Assembly (NCBI GenBank): GCA_016296165.1
Contig: JAEDJV010000120.1
Coordinates: forward strand, 1 to 7,669
Origin: Oscillospiraceae bacterium
GTDB lineage: Bacteria > Bacillota > Clostridia > Oscillospirales > Ruminococcaceae
Direction: 5' to 3'
DNA length: 7,669 nt
Part shown: positions 5,624 to 7,669 of the stretch, one piece after another
How the letters are laid out: every line of letters starts with the position of its first letter
Numbering within the stretch: the first letter of the stretch is position 1
Notes under the pieces: model-generated
Told to the model about the DNA's origin: nothing
Databases searched by the model: none
What the model saw: only the letters and a program-made list of their open reading frames with translations
Program-made: the position numbers and the translations under genes

Positions 5624-6979
5624 TTGAAAAGGAGTATTTTTGTAAAACTTATCACAAGTTTTGTGCTCTATGCGATAACATTTTTTTTCACATTTATATT
5701 TTGTATAGTGATAGAATCCTTTGTAATCAGCGGGGGTGATCCTGATGGTTTACTGCCGGGAAAATTATATGACAGTATAAATAAAAATCCGGATATTTCC
5801 GCAAAGTACGGATGCTGGATTGAGGAACTTGATGAAGACGGAAATGTCGTTGCAGTATATGGTGAGAAGATGAGTCAGCATAAAAGTTATACTTTTTCAG
5901 ATATTGCAGATCTTACATCTCCGTATGGAAATAATAAATATATAGGATATTTTTGTGGCACAAATGATTCAGGAAATAAACTGATGTGCATGTACAAACG
6001 TGATTTTATGGCTTCAAATCCTACAATCCCGATAAATGTCAGCGAAAAAGGAAAATTTCCGGTTTTCTGGGTGATGTTCATATCATTTTCATTGATTGAG
6101 GTGTTTTTAATATGCCGGTATCTTAAGAGAGAAATAAAATACCCGCTTGACAGAATAATAGAAGGAATGGAGCGGCTGAAGTCCGGAAATGACGACGCAA
6201 GAATAAGCCTGTACACAGAAGCAGAATTTCAAAAAATAGTCAGCACATTTAATCTGATGGCTGACAAACTTAAAAACGAAAAAAATGAAAAGAAATATCT
6301 TGAAAACAAGAAAAATCAAATGCTGCTTGAACTTTCACATGATTTGAAAACACCGGTTGCGACGATAAAGAGTTATGCCAATGCACTGGAGGAAGGTCTT
6401 GTTCCGGAGGAAAAAATCAAAGAAACATATCGTATCATAGACACAAAGGCGGAGCGTGTAAAGAAACTGACAGATGATATGTTTATGATGCTTAAAATGG
6501 ATAATCCTGATTATAAACTAAATACAGAGATAATGGATATATCAGAATACCTTCGTCGTATATGTGCTGAACATTACAGCGAAATGACCGATGCCGGATT
6601 CAAATTCGAAATTGATATTCCTGAAAATAAAATAAACGCTGATATTGATACTGAACTTTTTTCAAGAGTGATTGAAAATCTGCTGTCAAATGCAAAAAAA
6701 TACAACAGGACAGGTGACACGATATCAGTAAAACTTTTCGCAGCAGAAAATATAATTTATCTTACTGTTTCAGATGACGGAGAGAAGATAGAACAGGAAG
6801 TATCGGAACAGATGTTCAATGCATTTTCGAGGGGAGACAAAGCCAGAAAAACCGACGGAGGTACTGGACTGGGACTGGCTATATCAAAAATAATAACAGA
6901 GAAACATAACGGCGGTATAAAATATTTTTATGAAAACGGAAAAAATATTTTCAGAATCGAACTGCCGTTCCCGAAATGA
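5624..6979 (+). CDS. Membrane sensor histidine kinase (HAMP, HisKA, HATPase)
   Basis: A 451-residue sensor kinase, partner of the regulator just upstream. It begins with a signal anchor (membrane segment about 9-32), then an external domain of about 33-145 with Cys64, Cys111 and Cys122, a second membrane segment about 146-166 and a HAMP linker about 167-218 (Pro174; EFQKIVSTFNLMADKL). The phosphoacceptor is His239 in ELSHDLKTP. ATP-binding boxes are N (ENLLSNAKKYN, Asn356), G1 (SDDGEKI, 383-389, with Lys where many kinases have a second Gly) and G2 (GGTGLGL, 412-418). The start is TTG at 5624: no ATG occurs before the first membrane segment, and AGGGTGA at the regulator's 3' end can serve as ribosome binding site. 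The sensor domain is small and not recognised, so the signal is unknown. Confidence 0.93.
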   Translation: MKRSIFVKLITSFVLYAITFFFTFIFCIVIESFVISGGDPDGLLPGKLYDSINKNPDISAKYGCWIEELDEDGNVVAVYGEKMSQHKSYTFSDIADLTSPYGNNKYIGYFCGTNDSGNKLMCMYKRDFMASNPTIPINVSEKGKFPVFWVMFISFSLIEVFLICRYLKREIKYPLDRIIEGMERLKSGNDDARISLYTEAEFQKIVSTFNLMADKLKNEKNEKKYLENKKNQMLLELSHDLKTPVATIKSYANALEEGLVPEEKIKETYRIIDTKAERVKKLTDDMFMMLKMDNPDYKLNTEIMDISEYLRRICAEHYSEMTDAGFKFEIDIPENKINADIDTELFSRVIENLLSNAKKYNRTGDTISVKLFAAENIIYLTVSDDGEKIEQEVSEQMFNAFSRGDKARKTDGGTGLGLAISKIITEKHNGGIKYFYENGKNIFRIELPFPK

Positions 6980-7138
6980 GAAAGCAGCGTTTCAACCTGT
7001 TGACTGCAAACTGAAAGAACGCAAATTTATCCGAAACTATTGAGATTTATTTGTTTTTATGGTATCCTTATAGTGATTGAAAAAACAGAAATGTAAATCA
7101 TACCAGTATAAAGATTACATATCGGAGGAAGATAACAG
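6980..7138 (+). promoter_or_regulatory. Intergenic leader with tentative promoters for the zinc-ribbon gene
   Basis: Two weak candidates exist. TTGAGA (7040-7045), 17 bp and TATCCT (7063-7068) is one. TTGACT (7000-7005) with an AT-rich -10 near 7023 is the other. An imperfect hairpin, GCGTTTCA (6987-6994) against TGAAAGAACGC (7012-7022), has no U-run, so no clear terminator separates this gene from the kinase. Confidence 0.35.
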
Positions 7139-7669
7139 ATGTATTGCGAAAAATGTGGCAGGTTTTTAGAGGATAACGACAGATTTTGTTCCGGATGCGG
7201 AAAAGTAAATCCGGATTTTCCGGAACAGTATGCAGATCCTTCTGTAAATCAGTTCGGAGAATACCAGTATCAAAATCAGAACTACAAAACTGCTGAGCCT
7301 GAAAACTATCAGAATTTTCAGACAGCGCAGCCCGATGAAAATGCAAATGTCGGATTTTACAATAACAAATATGCTGCACCGGTAAACGGACCGGAAGTCA
7401 GTAATAAATCCCGTTCTAATAAAAAAACTGCATTGACTGCATTGACATTAGCTGTGGTATTTGTATTAACTTCTGCCTTTGCGGTTGGTTTCATTTCATC
7501 GGTGGCTGAAAACAACAAACATAATAACAGAGAAACTCCCGTAAACCAGAATATTGTAGTTAAAGTAGATGAAGAAGAGAATTATTATTTCTCTCCGGAC
7601 AACAAAATAGAACAACAGGTTTTAATGGAAAATGATGATGTTAAAATTACAGCAAATAAACTTTCAGTT
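7139..7669 (+). CDS. Zinc-ribbon single-pass membrane protein, 3' truncated by window edge
   Basis: The frame from ATG 7139 is open to the last base: 177 residues without a stop. GGAGG stands 10 nt before the ATG. The N-terminus is a zinc ribbon with Cys3, Cys6, Cys17 and Cys20 (CEKC-x10-CSGC). Residues about 28-92 form a low-complexity linker rich in Asn, Gln, Tyr and Pro. A basic stretch (KSRSNKK) precedes a membrane segment at about 97-121. This predicts a cytoplasmic zinc ribbon and an external C-terminal part, which begins with an Asn-rich spacer and VLMENDDVKITANKLSV; that ending resembles the first strand of an immunoglobulin-like or DUF4352-like external domain seen in similar clostridial proteins. 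Function is unknown. It follows the kinase in the same direction, so co-regulation is possible but not shown. Confidence 0.85.
   Translation, partial: MYCEKCGRFLEDNDRFCSGCGKVNPDFPEQYADPSVNQFGEYQYQNQNYKTAEPENYQNFQTAQPDENANVGFYNNKYAAPVNGPEVSNKSRSNKKTALTALTLAVVFVLTSAFAVGFISSVAENNKHNNRETPVNQNIVVKVDEEENYYFSPDNKIEQQVLMENDDVKITANKLSV

Noticed and set aside
6987..7022. Hairpin after the histidine kinase as a terminator
   Set aside because: The stem has a 3-nt interruption and no U-run follows it.
1..7669. CRISPR array, tRNA or rRNA genes, insertion-sequence ends
   Set aside because: I looked for spaced repeats, cloverleaf features and terminal inverted repeats around the transposase-like gene and saw none.

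Overview
The window looks like chromosomal DNA of a low-to-moderate GC, Gram-positive anaerobe of the Clostridia. A Ruminococcus-type gut or rumen bacterium is my best guess. The guess rests on strong AAAGGA/GGAGG ribosome binding sites, consensus sigma-A promoters, a Firmicutes-style T-box leader, the short clostridial type of peptide deformylase and a zinc-ribbon membrane protein of a kind common in these genomes. The genus is an inference; no rRNA or other marker is present.

Layout: (1) 3-845 (+), the C-terminal part of a Rpn/PD-(D/E)XK transposase-like protein, cut by the left edge, ending in a Gly/Arg/Glu tetrapeptide repeat. (2) 846-1109, a hairpin-rich gap between two convergent genes. 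(3) 1110-1523 (-), a short peptide deformylase with its own promoter, whose spacer holds a perfect interrupted palindrome. (4) 1677-4469 (-), an asparagine operon: consensus promoter, tRNA-Asn T-box leader, asnS, asnA and terminator. (5) 4470-4923, a regulatory gap without a gene, holding one or two promoters and a spaced CTTAA repeat. (6) 4924-6979 (+), an OmpR-family response regulator and a membrane histidine kinase separated by 4 nt, the kinase starting at TTG. (7) 7139 to the right edge (+), a zinc-ribbon, single-pass membrane protein, incomplete.

How the genes work together: the asn operon is the clearest unit. AsnA makes asparagine from aspartate and ammonia, AsnS loads it onto tRNA-Asn, and the leader senses uncharged tRNA-Asn through an AAC specifier and a UGGC acceptor-pairing bulge. 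Low charging should therefore raise both supply and use of asparagine. The regulator and kinase form a standard two-component pair with unknown signal. The zinc-ribbon membrane protein behind them could be an envelope partner or target, but it is separated by 159 nt and probably has its own promoter.

I did not find a convincing new biological system. The points most worth a second look are the structured gap at 846-1109, the CTTAA repeat array, the operator-like palindrome in the deformylase promoter and the altered motif 1 of the deformylase.
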